DNA of 64,000 bases from Acephala macrosclerotiorum (GCA_014904845.1 MU119224.1:124001-188000); one strand, 5' to 3'. Shown: positions 25,823 to 38,800, counted from the stretch's first letter. Numbers and translations are program-made. The notes: generated by a model from the letters alone, not told the origin.

Positions 25823-27728
25823 CTACCATACATCAAGGTCAACAAGGCCCAGATCATTTCTCTTGGTTTCAACTACCTCCCAAATTTCTCTAAATGGTAC
25901 TTCGCAGAAGTACTCCATCCAGAGGACTTTCGTCAAGTGTGACTTCATCTCTTCCCAAGATCGGATACGCATAGCCGTCACCACAGGAACAAGATGTCCT
26001 ATGAACCAATCCCTTTCCGGAAGTTCAGACACCAGGGCACCAGTTGATAGCAGCCACGGTAGAAGGGTGTGATTGCCGCCGGAAAGTGAGAGCAAAGGGC
26101 CGAGGGCAAGCCTCAGTTTATGCATCATCGTGTTCAGCATGAGCCTTGTTGGATTGTCAGCAAAGAGCGTTCGTTATATAAAGGAAAAACGACCTACTCA
26201 GGGCTCGGATAGTTGTTCTTCCAAGGCATAAAACAGAGAGCGACTGATGCCACCCGCATCGATTCCGAAACACTCGCAACCAGTGGCCCCTCATCCACTG
26301 GTACAGGCAATGCCAGCACACGAGCCAGAATCTCTGAACACTTTGATGGAGCAGCATTGTGTGGCCAAGTCATGTCTGCTAGGTTGGTCATGTATCTCAA
26401 TAACCTTAATATCTGAGCGTGACCCTTCGCGAGATCCGCATTATCGAAGCGAAAGAGTCGTAAATTGGGGGCGAGCTCCATCGTGTCTACAGACATAGGC
26501 ACGAAAGGAGTTTCTGGTATAAACTGCAGTTCCGTCGTAACCGTTAAAGTTATTCTGTTTTATTACGTTAGAATGTGTGCAGGATTTTGCGAAAAATGAT
26601 ATACGGACCCGAATATCAGATTGGCTAACATGTGATTGGTTTCTCTGATCTCCTCGAGACCTCCTCTCAGCTTGACCATTCTCTTTAGACCGTTGACGTG
26701 CATTTCGACCATCCTGAAATTGCTTCTTTCAAACTGGTAAACCAAATTAGCCGAGACTACTCTGAATACATTGGTATTCAGGGCACATACCTCAACGATG
26801 ATGAGGAACAACACCGAGGCGATGGTCTGGTCGCTTAGGCCTAGGACAGGGTCTTCAACTCGTTCTCGCAGAAGACTAATACACTCCTTATTGAGAAGGA
26901 ATTTGGTTTGTGCTTCACGATCTCCGCCCCGCAAGAGTTCCAGGTCCAGGGCGCTGAGTTGTAAAGTTGCGTGGAACAATACAGGATCATCAGCTGCTAA
27001 TCGCCACACGGACTGAGTATATTAGAATGGATCCTAGCTTCTGCCATTCTGTGAAGTGTTGGCTTACCTGCATGATTGGGAATGCCTCGTGATCAAGATG
27101 CACAGGATACGTTTTATTATTGAAATTCTGAAAATCTGAGGATTTTGAAAGCAGTTAACAAAACGCATCAAAGGAGATAGAACATGTTGACTTACAGTGA
27201 TGCATTAATAGCTGTGTATTGGGGACATTGGAATTTGGATAGCATTCGAATGGGTCTATCCCCGAGCCTAGACCAAAAAGGAGGACGTCCTTCAATGGCT
27301 TGCGGGCTGTACTAGCCGCCTTCTTGATGGTCAACAGAGGACGAGTGGGTACAATGCGTGGCTCGTTTTGACTGGTCGCAAAGTCGCATTTCTCTATGTC
27401 TTTGTAATGCTTTGCACTATAGATAAATCAGTATGGCATTTCAAGTATAATCTGGGAGTCGAGGAGCTGAGGAGCCGAGTTTGCAGCACTCGCGAAGAGC
27501 TCGGCTCTGGATATCTCTTCAAAAAAAGGGCAGGATTTCACGCACCAGTTTCGGCATAGAGGTTTTTTTTCATCGCACTATTGTCCCGTATAAGCAACAC
27601 TCCGCACTCTCGTAACCAATCAACCTCACCTTGACTTTCCGGAGCTTGCATTGCGAGCAGCCATTACGAGACTTCTTGTGCTGTCTCTTTGCTACCAAGA
27701 TAGGGGTTGCAGCCTCCTCGGGCGACAT
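25823..27728 (-). CDS. Zn2Cys6 (GAL4-type) transcription factor
   Basis: Eight exons join in phase: 27728-27630, 27577-27546, 27416-27196, 27135-27068, 27012-26791, 26733-26609, 26554-26198, 26144-25823. The product is 481 residues. The zinc cluster is Cys24, Cys27, Cys34, Cys41, Cys44 and Cys54, preceded by basic KKSRNG. Two introns cut the cluster, leaving a 32-base exon that supplies Cys34 to Cys44. The remainder, with DDPVLFHATLQLSALDLELLRG and helical segments, looks like the fungal-specific transcription factor domain of the shorter type often found near metabolic genes. It should bind DNA in the nucleus; targets are unknown. A decayed GMC oxidoreductase lies about 1 kb upstream on the other strand, a possible former target. 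The donor of intron 6 (GTCCGT) is weak, and that join is the least certain. Confidence 0.85.
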
Positions 27729-28791
27729 GATTGAGTAACGAGAAGAAGAATGGAGAAATACACGCAAGGGCTGAAAACTCAAACACTTGAACCCGAGCTT
27801 CTGCAGCACAAGATGAATATGATGAGGAAAGAAGATCGGGATCTGGACGGCACTTGCACGTCAACCATCTCGGCACAGTCAGCGTTAGGGATGAAGCGTT
27901 ATGACCCCGGAAAAGTAGATCCTCTGGTACGTGCTCAGATATACCAAAACAAGGATCGTCCACGAATCATTCAGCACATCATGCACCTCAAACCGAACCC
28001 GAATTTTTCAGGGGATATTGTGGGTCGTGACATTGATTAATTGCGCGCCAACCTTGCATCAAGTTCTCTTCGATCGAGCCTCTCAAGTTTCCCAAGTGTG
28101 CTTCTCCAGCAGCGAATGTGCATTGCTCCAAGACCGCTCTTTTTTGCCTGATAGTAATGCAATTAGACTGTCAGTTCATTACCTGACCGCCAAGTGGCGA
28201 CTCCTTCTGCTTCTTTGATCCTGTCCATGACATCATTCAAAGAGTTTTTGATTGTTACAACTTGCCCGGTGCAATAGCAAACGTTGAATTCAAACAAACA
28301 GCATCTAGCACATTTCGCATTGCAATATCTAGTCCTGATGTTCAACATAACGATATTTGTCAATTACACATAATACCAATGATTGATCAGCAGTCCGACG
28401 GACGAAGAAAAACTTTGTAGTAGCATGCTGCATCGAAAATCGAAGTCCAGCGACGCACAAGAAAACGAACCCGAAGACACCACCTACTTCGCTCTTTCTA
28501 GCTAATCAGCATATGCTACTCACGCGGCCCAACTTGGCCCTTCCCTTTGTGGCTGTTCCTGCGCCTGACCTTGGCTTGAGGCTCACGAAGAGCAAGTCAA
28601 TTCGAATCGCCTTCTTCTCCAGTATAAGTATGCCCTCTACTTTCCTTTATTTTTTCAAGAAAGGGCTGCCTTACGTGAGGCTTTGGATTTTGCAATATTT
28701 GGACATCAAGGCAAAGAAACGATCATCAGAAAAAGACATTGCATCAGAACCAAGCAGACAAATATCATTGCCACATTCAGGATTCACCAAA
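27729..28791. other. Intergenic between regulator and GMC pseudogene
   Basis: This divergent region would hold the regulator promoter and the former promoter of the oxidoreductase. Open frames at 27750-28040 (+) and 27931-28218 (+) have no domain. A frame in phase with the pseudogene extends upstream to 28513 but looks like non-coding sequence before the ATG at 28792. Confidence 0.4.
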
Positions 28792-30625
28792 ATGAGCTCA
28801 TCCAATTCTGAAGCATTCGAATATGACTTCATAGTGGTTGGGGGAGGGACAGCAGATTTGGTTGTCACTGCTCGTCTAGTTGAAGACCCGAACATCCACG
28901 TTCTAGTCATCGAGGCAGGCGCTGATCTCAGCGAAGATTTTCGAGTCACCACTCCAGCTATGTGGTCGAGGATTTGATGTCGACTGGCAGTTCGAGTCGA
29001 CGCCACAGGTTGTACCAATTGCCCCGCCTCGCCTGGTACTTTGACTAACGGATTTTAGGGCTATCTCAATGGCCGAGCTGTCAAACATCCTCAAGGTAGA
29101 GCGCTTGGAGGTCCAAGCGCTGTCAACGCTGAAGCCTGGGTTCCTCCTTCTGCAGCTGTGGTTGATGCATGGTAGCAGATGGGCAATTCTGGCTGGAACT
29201 GGTCAACTCTGGCACCCTACTACCGCAAGTCTCACACTCTTACCTTGCCCGACCCCGATACAGCTACCTATCTTGGCCTTGAATGGGTTGATGAACAGGT
29301 CGAGGGCGAAAATGGACTAGTCCAAGTTTCATTTCTCGGCGTGACTGAGGATCCGATGTCCAAAGCATGAAATGATACTTTCAAGATGCTTGATCATGAA
29401 ATGACTGGCGATCCATTTTCAGGTAAATTTGTCGGAGGCTACGGCAACCCGTGTTCTGTCGATCCAGCTTCGAAGACGCGGAGCTATTTTGTCTCGGCCT
29501 ATCTCAGCCCCGTCAGGAAGCAAGGAAACCTCAAGGTCATGACAGACACCCCAGTTCAATGTATTATCTTCGATGCCGCCGGCGCTGATCATACTATGCG
29601 TGGGATGGAGATTCTACAAGACGGCAAATTCATCGTTATCACCGCCAAGAAGGAGGTCATTTTAGCCGCAGGCTGTTTCCAGTCCCCGAAGCTTTTCGAG
29701 CTTTCTGGGATTGGAAATAGTCGTTTGTTGGAGTCTCTCGGTACCCCAGTCGTGGTCGACAATCCGAATGCGGGAGAGAATCTGCAAGATCATCTCATGA
29801 CTGGTATCAGCTTCGAAGTCAAGGAAGTTGTTGAGGCCAGAGATCCCATGGTTCGCCAGGAGCCAGACGCCATCCAAACTGCCATGAAGATGTATGCAGA
29901 AGAAAGGAAGGGCTAACTCTGTCTTGCAGGCATAGGATCTCATAGTTTCATGGCTATGATTGACTCGGATGTTAAGGATGGGAAGCAAGAACAGGATGAG
30001 CTAATCGATCAGTACATCTCTGAAATCAACGATCTAGTCTTCAAGGAACATGTCCCCCAATGAAGGATCAGGAGCATTGTTCATGATCCTCGCTCAGGCG
30101 AATTGGCACGGAAATCCTCCACATTTAGAAAACTTCGCAACTTTGGGTGTCATCCAGACATATCCGATGTCCAGAGATTCGGTGCACATTACCTCAAAAG
30201 ACTTATCTGAGCCACCAAAGATCGAGTCAACCTATCTCTCCCACCCATTGGATATCGAGGTATATGGCCGCCACATCTACTTCTTCCAAGCACTCGCCAA
30301 GACCGAACCATTAACATCATATCTGAAGCCTGATGGCAAGCGAAACCACCCAACTGCCTTCCTCAAGAGTCTCAATGACGCGAAAGAATATTGTTGATCG
30401 ACCTCTGTGCCTAGATATCACTATTCTGGCACATGTGCTATGTTGCCGATAGACAAGGGAGGCGTTGTCAACGAGCGACTTGCTGTTTATGGGACGAAGA
30501 ACTTGAGAATTGTGGATGCTAGCGTCATGCCGCTCATCCAGAGAGGCAACTGTCAGACTTCTGTGTATGCTGTTGCTGAGCGAGCCGCGGATTTGATCAA
30601 ATTGGACCACGGATTGAAAGTGTGA
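28792..30625 (+). pseudogene. GMC (glucose-methanol-choline) oxidoreductase pseudogene
   Basis: The sequence from ATG 28792 covers most of a GMC flavoenzyme: the N-terminal FAD fold FIVVGGGTADLVVTARL (Asp replaces the usual Gly), GYLNGRAVKHPQGRALGG, the second GMC signature region, and the C-terminal [11 protein letters not shown] with [17 protein letters not shown]. It is broken by a frameshift near 28966-28972, TAG at 29173-29175, TGA at 29368-29370, TAA at 29914-29916, a frameshift near 30045-30063, and TGA at 30395-30397. One ordinary intron remains at 29009-29058. The TAA lies in a ctaac...gcag context resembling a 3' splice site, but no donor of matching phase precedes it. With six lesions, no functional enzyme can be made. 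GMC members oxidise alcohols, sugars or choline; the ancestral substrate is unknown. Confidence 0.85.
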
Positions 30626-31638
30626 GATGTTGTGGTTGGAAAGGCGGCTTCTGATGGACGTGTTGAAAAGGTGTCTAGACATCAGTTGATGCCATGAGCG
30701 ATATGGCAGATAAGATAGCCAGCACACTATAGCATGGAATATGGTGTTTGCGTAAGAATCTAATCGGATATGTTGTGATCTGGCCGGGTTTAGCTTGGTC
30801 GACTTTTCACGACTCGTGTGGATTTAAACAAGCAAAATTTCCTCTAAGAATTAGCGAGTCGAACTAGCAGCATAGTCTAGGTTTAAAGGACATGGCCTAG
30901 CTGTGAGAGACTGAACGATCGGATTAAAGGTGAGACCAGAAATGAGACCGTGCTAAGGATAAACAACGTTAAATCGTTGTACTAACCCACCAACTTGCCC
31001 TCGTCTTAGCAAGTTGGTGATGAATGTCTGCCCAATTTTTCTATAATTTTGCCTCCTTTTTTGAAGTCTTTTAGGCTACTGTTGTATCTTGCGAGTCTTC
31101 GGCAAGCGAGGAGACTCGCTTGCTCCACGACTACCCCGAAAAACAAGTAAAACAGATGAGTGATCATGGGAGCATGAAGGATTCTCCAATTTTAGCCTCA
31201 TGGTAAATCTCACAGATTTGTAGTAGACGGATCGAACATAAACTATGTAAGTAATCACGAGCATCACGGACCAGGCGGCAAGTGGAAGAAGCTTATGGGG
31301 GGTAAAAAAACGTTGAGATGAATTGACAAGAAATCTCGGAAAATTTTCAGGTTGGAGCACATTTATATTCACATAAGGGCAGACAAGACTGCTTTTTATC
31401 AAAGTAAGAGCTTCAGCTGAAGCAAAAAAGGAAGGAATTCAGGGGCTGCGGAGCCGACTAAGCGAAGTCTTGGGGTTTCTGTAAAATCCGGGGAAAGCGG
31501 TTTGCTTCGGCTGACCACACTTCGACGATCAACACGCTTCCTTCACGGTGAACAATGTCATGAACTTCCATTGATGCCCGACTTCAAGTCGGGAACCTTT
31601 CGAAAGATTCTCGAACCATCACACACATCCACGCAATC
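30626..31638. other. Intergenic, nothing supported
   Basis: No gene is seen; the frame 31076-31402 (-) has no domain. The right end is the promoter of the next gene. It includes one TTCTCGAA palindrome at 31608-31615, only about 25 bases before the ATG, which is too isolated to call. Confidence 0.4.
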
Positions 31639-33093
31639 ATGAAAGTCCCTCTTCAGCGTCTAGTACGCAGCCGCTCCCAACCCCTCAAAGCAAGACATCC
31701 CTTCCTTCGACCTCTATGCTCACAACGATGGAACTCCTCTCTATCCCAGAAGCCAGGAGCAGCAGGGTAACTCTCATCTCTTTATAACTTTGACTTCTGC
31801 TGACCAGAACCAGTGTCCGCTTCCCCGGCGCAGTCGACAGCAAATTCACCTCCGCCCTCTCCTTCGAGCACCCCTCCACCTACCCCGCGATCCCCACCTA
31901 CCGCGCCATGTCCCCCGACGGTGACATAATCGACCCATCCTTTACCCCCGCCTCCGACACCCTCGCTCTCGAGATGTACGAAAACATGCTTTCAGTCTCC
32001 ATTATGGACGTAATCATGTTCGACGCCCAACGTCAAGGCCGACTCAGCTTCTACATGACAGGACAAGGTGAAGAAGGGACATGTGTTGGATCCGCGAGTG
32101 CGTTGGAGATGGAGGATGTGGTGTTTTGTCAGTATAGGGAGGCCGGGGTGTTTAAACAGAGAGGGTATACGTCTGAGGATTTTATGAGCCAATTATTTGC
32201 TAATAAGAAGGATCATGGGAGGGGGAGGAATATGCCAGTGCATTATGGAAGTAAAGCTTTGAACATTGTACGTATCCCTGACATTCCTCCCAAAGACTTC
32301 AATGCTGATCAAATAACAGCACACAATATCCTCACCACTAGCAACGCAAATCCCCCAAGCTTCAGGAGCAGCCTACGCCCTCAAAATGCAACGCCTCACA
32401 GATCCCAACATTCCGCCCCGGATAGTAGCCTGCTACTTCGGCGAAGGTGCCGCCAGCGAAGGAGATTTCCATGCCGCCCTAAACATCGCAGCCACTCGCT
32501 CCTGTCCCGTAGTCTTCATCTGTCGAAACAACGGGTACGCAATCAGTACGCCAACTCTAGAGCAATACCGAGGAGACGGAATTGCAAGCCGAGGGACGGG
32601 ATATGGAATTGATACTATTCGTGTTGATGGGAATGATATCTGGGCAGTGAGAGAGGTGACGAAGAGAGCCAGAGAACTAGCGTTGAAGGATGGTGGGAGA
32701 CCGGTGTTGATTGAGGCGATGTCGTATCGGATATCGCATCACAGTACGAGCGATGATTCGTTTGCTTATAGAGCGAGGGTTGAGGTTGAGGATTGGAAGA
32801 GAAGAGATAATCCTATCACTAGATTAAGGAAGTACTTGGAGAAGAAAGGCGTTTGGGACGAGGAAAAAGAGAGTGAAGCTCGAGGTCGGATAAGGAAGGA
32901 GGTTCTGAAGGCGTTTGCACAAGCCGAGAAAGAAAAAAAGCCGGCGCTGAGGTGTATGTTTGAGGATGTGTATGAAGAGATGACGCCCGAAATGAAAGCA
33001 CAGATGAAGGAGCTAAAGGATGTACTTGACAGGTATCCAGAAGAGTATGATGTTACCGAGTTTGAGGGCGGGAAAGATACCTTGTCACAATAG
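31639..33093 (+). CDS. Branched-chain 2-oxoacid dehydrogenase E1 alpha subunit, mitochondrial
   Basis: Exons 31639-31766, 31808-32267 and 32320-33093 give 453 residues. The N-terminus, MKVPLQRLVRSRSQPLKARH, is a typical basic mitochondrial presequence. The thiamine diphosphate motif is GEGAASEGDFHAALN... ending NNGYAIS (about 237-270). The conserved loop YRISHHSTSDDSFAYR, the site phosphorylated by the kinase in animal BCKDH, is intact. Homology to BCKDHA rather than pyruvate E1 alpha is indicated by YRAMSPDGDIIDP, YREAGVFKQRGYT and PQASGAAYALKMQ. The subunit pairs with E1 beta to decarboxylate 2-oxo acids from Val, Leu and Ile. It ends convergently, about 220 bases from the next gene. Confidence 0.93.
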
Positions 33094-33314
33094 ACAATAA
33101 ATGTACAATGATTAACTTCCTACCTGAGTATTAACGATGAGTGACAACGCTCAAAATTTATGCCCTATCGACATACGAGGTACACGTCTACGGTATACTC
33201 CGTCCAACGCTTAATATTTATACATGTAGCTCGTGGTATCATGAATATAGACCATACCAAAATATCCAAAACTCCACAAAATGCCAACAAGATCATGAAC
33301 TCATGTCCACCTCA

Positions 33315-35000
33315 TTACTTCCTCTTAGTCGCCACACCGGTGACGACCAGCTTTCCATTATTACCAGATAGCACTTCAACCTTCCACCCTTCTTTCATAA
33401 GCATCTTCACCACAGCAGGGCCCAACTTGCCCCTCCCACCATGAGTGTGTCTGCCCTGACCGGTAACAATGAAATAGCCACTACCAACACCTTTTCCACC
33501 AATCCTCCCCTCGCCCAGCTCATGCCACCATGCCGTGACCTTCTCCCTACTGATCCTCACAGCATCCTTGACATTTAAACCATGCAAGTCCAACTCATTT
33601 CTCGTACTCTGACTTGCAACTAAGGCATCTGCAGCATCACTCGCAGCACTCTTAGCTTTGGCATCAAGATCCCTGCCAATTTGCGAATAGTATGCAGCCA
33701 CTCCGCCCATCAGGTGGTCCGATTTACCTTTTCTGTACGCAGCATGAGCCTGCGCGAACGCCGCATTTCGTTCTTCGCGATAGCTCAACACCATTGCTGC
33801 AGCCTCGGCACGATCTATAGGTTGAATGGCATTGTAAGCTTGCAGGTTGGCCTTGGATGGTTCAGGGTCTAGTTGAAGAGGCGCATGGCGGATATCGAGT
33901 TGTATTCCGGATTTCTTTGTGGGTCGAGAAGCGAGCGCTTTCGCGAGATCCCTTGCATTGGCCATCGAGGGATACGTGATCTGAACCAGAATTTCCATTC
34001 CGGATTGTGGAATGGTAGGGAAGTCTTGTCTCAGTTCTGCAGCGTTAATTTGCACCATAGGGTCATCGGATCCGATGTTCAAAGCCGCGTGTGCCTGGAC
34101 AATTGCTGAAATTGTAGTCGGTACTGACCCTCCACTGTCGTGAAAGATTGAATTGACTTGCTGTATTGGCATACCGGTCTTGTCTGCGATGAATTGAATG
34201 TCTTGTCTTCCAGTGTCCCATTTGCTTGCAGGAGACTCGGGAGTTCTAGGACCGATGGGACTCTCTTGAGCGCTGTGCCATTCTTCTGCTCGTGTATTTC
34301 GTTTCTTCTTGCCCTTGCCCTTCCGCGGTCGACGGCTGGCTTCGCTTTCCGAGAAGGCTTCGATGCCGCGATGACGGGTGCCACTCTCCTCCAGAAAAGA
34401 CTGTGTCATAAGTTCATCGATGGCGAGTCCTGCGTCTCCTCTGCATTTCTTCAGGGTCCATTTGATGTCGAATGGTTTCAAGGCCGGGAACATCCCCACC
34501 AGCACATTTTCTTTACTTTCTTGGTCGAGCCCATCAAGTGGACTGGGGTACACTTGATCTGGAATTTCATCTCTGCTGCCCTCTGAGAAGTCTAGTCGAT
34601 CAAGGTCTAACGAGGAAAGATCTTGGTTCAGGGATGTGTCGTCTGTTTGACTCCTCCAGCCTCGTGCGCTTCTTGCGCTGCCACTCTCATCCTCCCCTCT
34701 CGCACTTTCTTGATCATCATTTTGTGGATCTGGTCCGCTTTGGCCGCTGGGATCAAATCCGGTCGCTTCATCGATTGTGACGGTTGATTTGAGAATATCG
34801 AGGGTCTGTCGAGCTTCCTCCAGCTGGGACGTGACAGAGACATCGTAGTCTGAGAGTATGGCTAGAACTGTGGACGCGTCGAGGTACTTAGAATACTCTT
34901 CCTACAGCGATACATGTAAGGTCAGACAATTCGATCTGCGAGGCGTACAGCGTCGAGGACGTACCAGCAATTGAGCTTGGAGTCCCGCTATGTTGGTCAT
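33315..35000 (-). CDS. CUE and SMR domain protein, Cue2-like endonuclease candidate
   Basis: Exon 1 (35000-34965, MTNIAGLQAQLL) joins exon 2 (34901-33315) for 540 residues. The N-terminal half contains CUE-like helical ubiquitin-binding segments: residues about 13-40, and about 140-190 with ENVLVGMFPALKPFDIKWTL. A DUF1771-type helix follows, with AAAMVLSYREERNAAFAQAH. The C-terminal SMR domain has the DxH motif in ELDLHGLNVKDAV and the glycine-rich TGQGRHTHGGRGKLGPAV. This order matches yeast Cue2, the endonuclease that cuts mRNA at collided ribosomes in no-go decay. The catalytic-type Asp and His are present. Function is inferred from architecture. The middle is Ser/Asp/Glu-rich and probably disordered. 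Confidence 0.85.
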
Positions 35001-35808
35001 TGCGTGGCCACCACCTCAAGGAGGTGTCGCAAAGGGAAGCACCTTCAAGATAGGTCTTTGTAAGGTCTGATCCAAAGGAGAATTCGGAGCTGTGAATGAG
35101 AGTTGCTGGTAGTTCCTGAATACATGGTGCTCTGGGGTGGGATAGTGGGATAGTTTGTTTAATCCGGACTTGCCTTTCCAATATCGTGAAGTCATGGGGC
35201 GGCTGAGGACCCTGGTCTGACCGAGATTTACCGTACTAGCCCAACACGAAAAACGACATAGCGCAACACATGGTGTTACAGTACTGTATTATTTTGGTGG
35301 ATGTTATTTTGCTGTCTTCAGATTGACTGCCTTTGTTTAATCTAGAAAACTTTACCTGGTCGCTCAAACCTCGCTTTGTTAATGTTGACCATAGATATGA
35401 TTATTCCAACGCTAGATAGTTAAGAGCCGCTTTCGGCGTGCAAGAGTCATCTGTGCTGCATTCGAACATACTAGGTAGCCGAATGTTTGTAGAATATCAA
35501 CACAAATATTCACATAAGCAGACGCTTTCAGTATTGGGGGATGAATTCATCTATCTAGTGGACTGCAAAAGCTAAACCGGCCTTCCATATGATCCTCCGC
35601 GGGTAATACGCCCAAACGACCTTCCATGCAATCTGAGTTGACCAACCCTCGAAATTTCGGTGGCTGAGAAACATGATGGGGAGCTCGTGATACATAAAAT
35701 GCAAGGAAAGCACCAGTCATCTTCTGGAAATAAAACGCTGGGATCGAAACCTCCGCTCAATGTGATGTATGCCAGACTCATTTGTTGTGACCTTTCAATA
35801 TAGACGCG
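35001..35808. other. Intergenic, nothing supported
   Basis: The promoter of the CUE/SMR gene and the 3' region of the HECT ligase gene. No domain-bearing open frame, repeat or RNA gene was seen. Confidence 0.4.
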
Positions 35809-38800
35809 TTATGACAAGTGGAAAGCTCCCTGCCCTTCCTTAATCGCAGTATTCATACGACGTCGCATAACATCCAGCGAAGTGTAGTCGGGCAATTTGA
35901 GGTAATTCACACAAGTCATGACGCTAGGAAGGTAGTCGTCAGACGTGTATGGCGGCTCGCTTGGCTTGCAAACGACCGTGAACATGGGAGTCAAGGACTT
36001 GAAGCCTGTGGAACATGTCAGCCTAATTTAGTCGATTGTTCAAAGAATTGCTTACCTCCAATCGGGAGCTTTGGACTACCAGTCGTGAATTGCAGGAAAT
36101 CTCGGCGTTCAGATAGTGTCAGTTCGCTCATGGTCTGTAGCAAGTTCTTGACACTTCTGCTGTCCATGTTGAAGCCATGGTCTGCTTTGATGGAGTCCAT
36201 AAGAGCTAGAAGTAATTAGCAATGAGCTGAATGGAGGGCAGAAGGATTGAACTTACTTTCAAGCGACCAATCTTCCTCAATTCTACCAAAGAGCATGACC
36301 AGCTCACCTGGTGTGAATGCACTCAAGGCCGAATATGGGAAGACCTGTGTGAATCCAGCACGGAATGCATCAATTTGTCGCTGAACCCCGCTGCCTAAAG
36401 TCGAATCGATGACTCGTTCTAGATAAAGCTCCACATTTTCGATTGAAACCGAAATTTGAGAACCATTCGGACGTAGCTCGATGGAAGAGTATCCAGGAAG
36501 AGTGAAGTCCAGTCCTAAGTCATCAATGTGAACACCATCAATTTCGAGGGCTTCGGCATGGGCAACCTTTTGGGCAGGAGTCAAATTTGGATTCTCATCA
36601 ATGGCCTTCTTTCCAACAACGAATTTCTTGATCAACTTCAGAGACTTTGCTAGCCAAGGATCGACTGTCTTGACAGCTCCTAAGGATGGTGTGACTGGGT
36701 TAGAGCCGTCGCCAATTCGGAAGAAGGTTGGATTGAATGAGACATCAATGATGCGAGAATCAATCATGGATCTGGCAACGAACTTTCCGAGCATCTTAAA
36801 CAGATGAAGAATGCGTTTTCCGTTCTCGTTGGAAGCCTGTTCTTCACTCATTGGCGCTGGGAAAAGCCCCCGAATACCAAATGCATATTCATCAGCATCA
36901 TTGGCGTCTGTCTCTCGCCAAAGCTTGAGCTTTTTCTTAGAGAACTCTTTTGATACTGTCGAGTAGAACTCCAAGGTAGGACCGAGACCCGTGCCTACTT
37001 CTTCAAAATATTCAACTTCTAGAATGCTCTGAGAGGCGCCGTACAATTCCATGACCTTCAATGCTGACTCGAGAATCTTAGACCGTGAGATCCGGACCTT
37101 CTGTCGCTGGAGCCTACCAAGAAAGGGTCGCTCATCACGATGACGATCTCGGCGAGATTCTTCAGCGGACTGAGCATTTTGCCACCTAGTCATAGAACGA
37201 GCATACCCAAATGATGTTGACTGCAAGAAGAGATGTCGTGTCTCAAAGGGGAAGAGGAATGGATACAGACGGGCAAGATCTTCACTCCAGCTGGGAAGAC
37301 AATTGCTCGCTACGATGAGCGGTTCTTCAAGTTGTCGATTGAGCTTGGCAGTGAGCTTTGTGTTGACGAATTGGGACAGTGGCTCAGCACTGAGCTTCAG
37401 AGCATCTTTGTTCTCTGCCAGAACATCATCTAGGTTTGCATTCAAAGCATGTAATATGTTGAGAAGGCGAAGGATGGACGATGTGGCAGGATGCTTATCT
37501 AGTGAAGCTGGGATGCCGGATGCTGTGGTCTCAGTGCTGACTTCGGAAGCCTGAGTTAGAGAGCTTGGCTCCGGAGGTGGAGGACCGGGAACACGCTTGA
37601 ACTTGATTGGATGAATGGCCGACCAGACGCTCCGATTTGTGTGTTCTTCCACAGTTGTTGATGTGCTATGGACAGCACGGTATATGGTAGTCTCGTTACT
37701 AATCACTTTTTCGTCAAGGCTAAACTCGATATGCCAGTCTTGTGGTACGGCTTGAATAGCAGCAGCATATGACATAGGTCGCGAGGCGGAAGGAGTGCTC
37801 AAAGCTGACTGGGCAGCTTGCAAAGCTGATGAACGAGGATTTGTCCCAGGCAGTTGCGATGGTGTAGCAACACGGGTGCCGTCTTCTTTACGTGCGGTGA
37901 CCTTACCGCCAGCTGCGACTTCGAGATTCACAGCTGTGGGATCTGGAGGGGATCCTTCGTCCATCTCATCTTCCAGATCGCCAACGATAGTGTCAAGGGC
38001 AGTGCTGTCTTCCATGTCCTCGTCATCGGAGAGCTGTCTCTCATCCGCACATTCTAATGCACCAGCTAAGCTGTCCTCATCCTGCACGGGGGGAGGAGGC
38101 GCTGGCTCTGTTTGTGCTTGGCGTCTGCTCGATCGACGAGAAGTGGACTTCTCTTGAGGGGTGATTGCTGCAGATTGGCCCCCTGAAGCTGGTGTCGCAG
38201 CGGGGGCTGTCTTTGATTTCGCCTTTCGAGAGCTTCGAGTCATCGATGGAGTTGGTACATTGGGGGTCGCGGCGTTGGCGGAAGCTAAACCACGTTCTAG
38301 AAGACGAGCTTGAGCATCAGAAGATCCAGAAAATGGGCTGGGCATACCGGCTGCTGCAAGTGCGGCCAACGCACTAGAGAGACCCTCTCTCCTGGAGCCT
38401 CGAGGTGGACGTTCGGTCATGCTGATTCTTGGACGTAGGTAATCATCAAGGGCCTTGAATGTTGCGATGGCATGGATTGAGACCATAATATTGCGATATG
38501 GCTTTGGTATCTCCGAGTCATCGTCAGCGAGCAATTTGAGACGAATCTGCTTTGCAAGCATCGACGCAGCACTGCTCCTGTTACCATCGAAAGTGTTTTG
38601 GTGAACAGTGATGACTTCGAAGTGCTCCGACCGACTCAAGAGATCTTGCAATTTGTGGATGAGAATGCTGAAAGGGGTCGCTGGCGAGTCTGCTGTGGTA
38701 GTCTTGGGCTTGGTTGAAACCGTTCGACCCATGAAGACTTCGAGGAACGCAGAGCGTGCATCGTTACTCAATCGTTCGTCTGGATTATTGAAGACCGCAA

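Noticed and set aside
29009..29931. Rescuing the GMC gene with extra introns
   Set aside because: The only good extra acceptor, near 29931, has no donor in matching phase, and the frameshifts and remaining stops would persist.
28792..30625. Repeat-induced point mutation as the cause of the pseudogene
   Set aside because: Only some stops (TGA at 29368 and 30395) fit C-to-T or G-to-A change. The TAG, the TAA and the frameshifts do not, and no second copy is present in the window.
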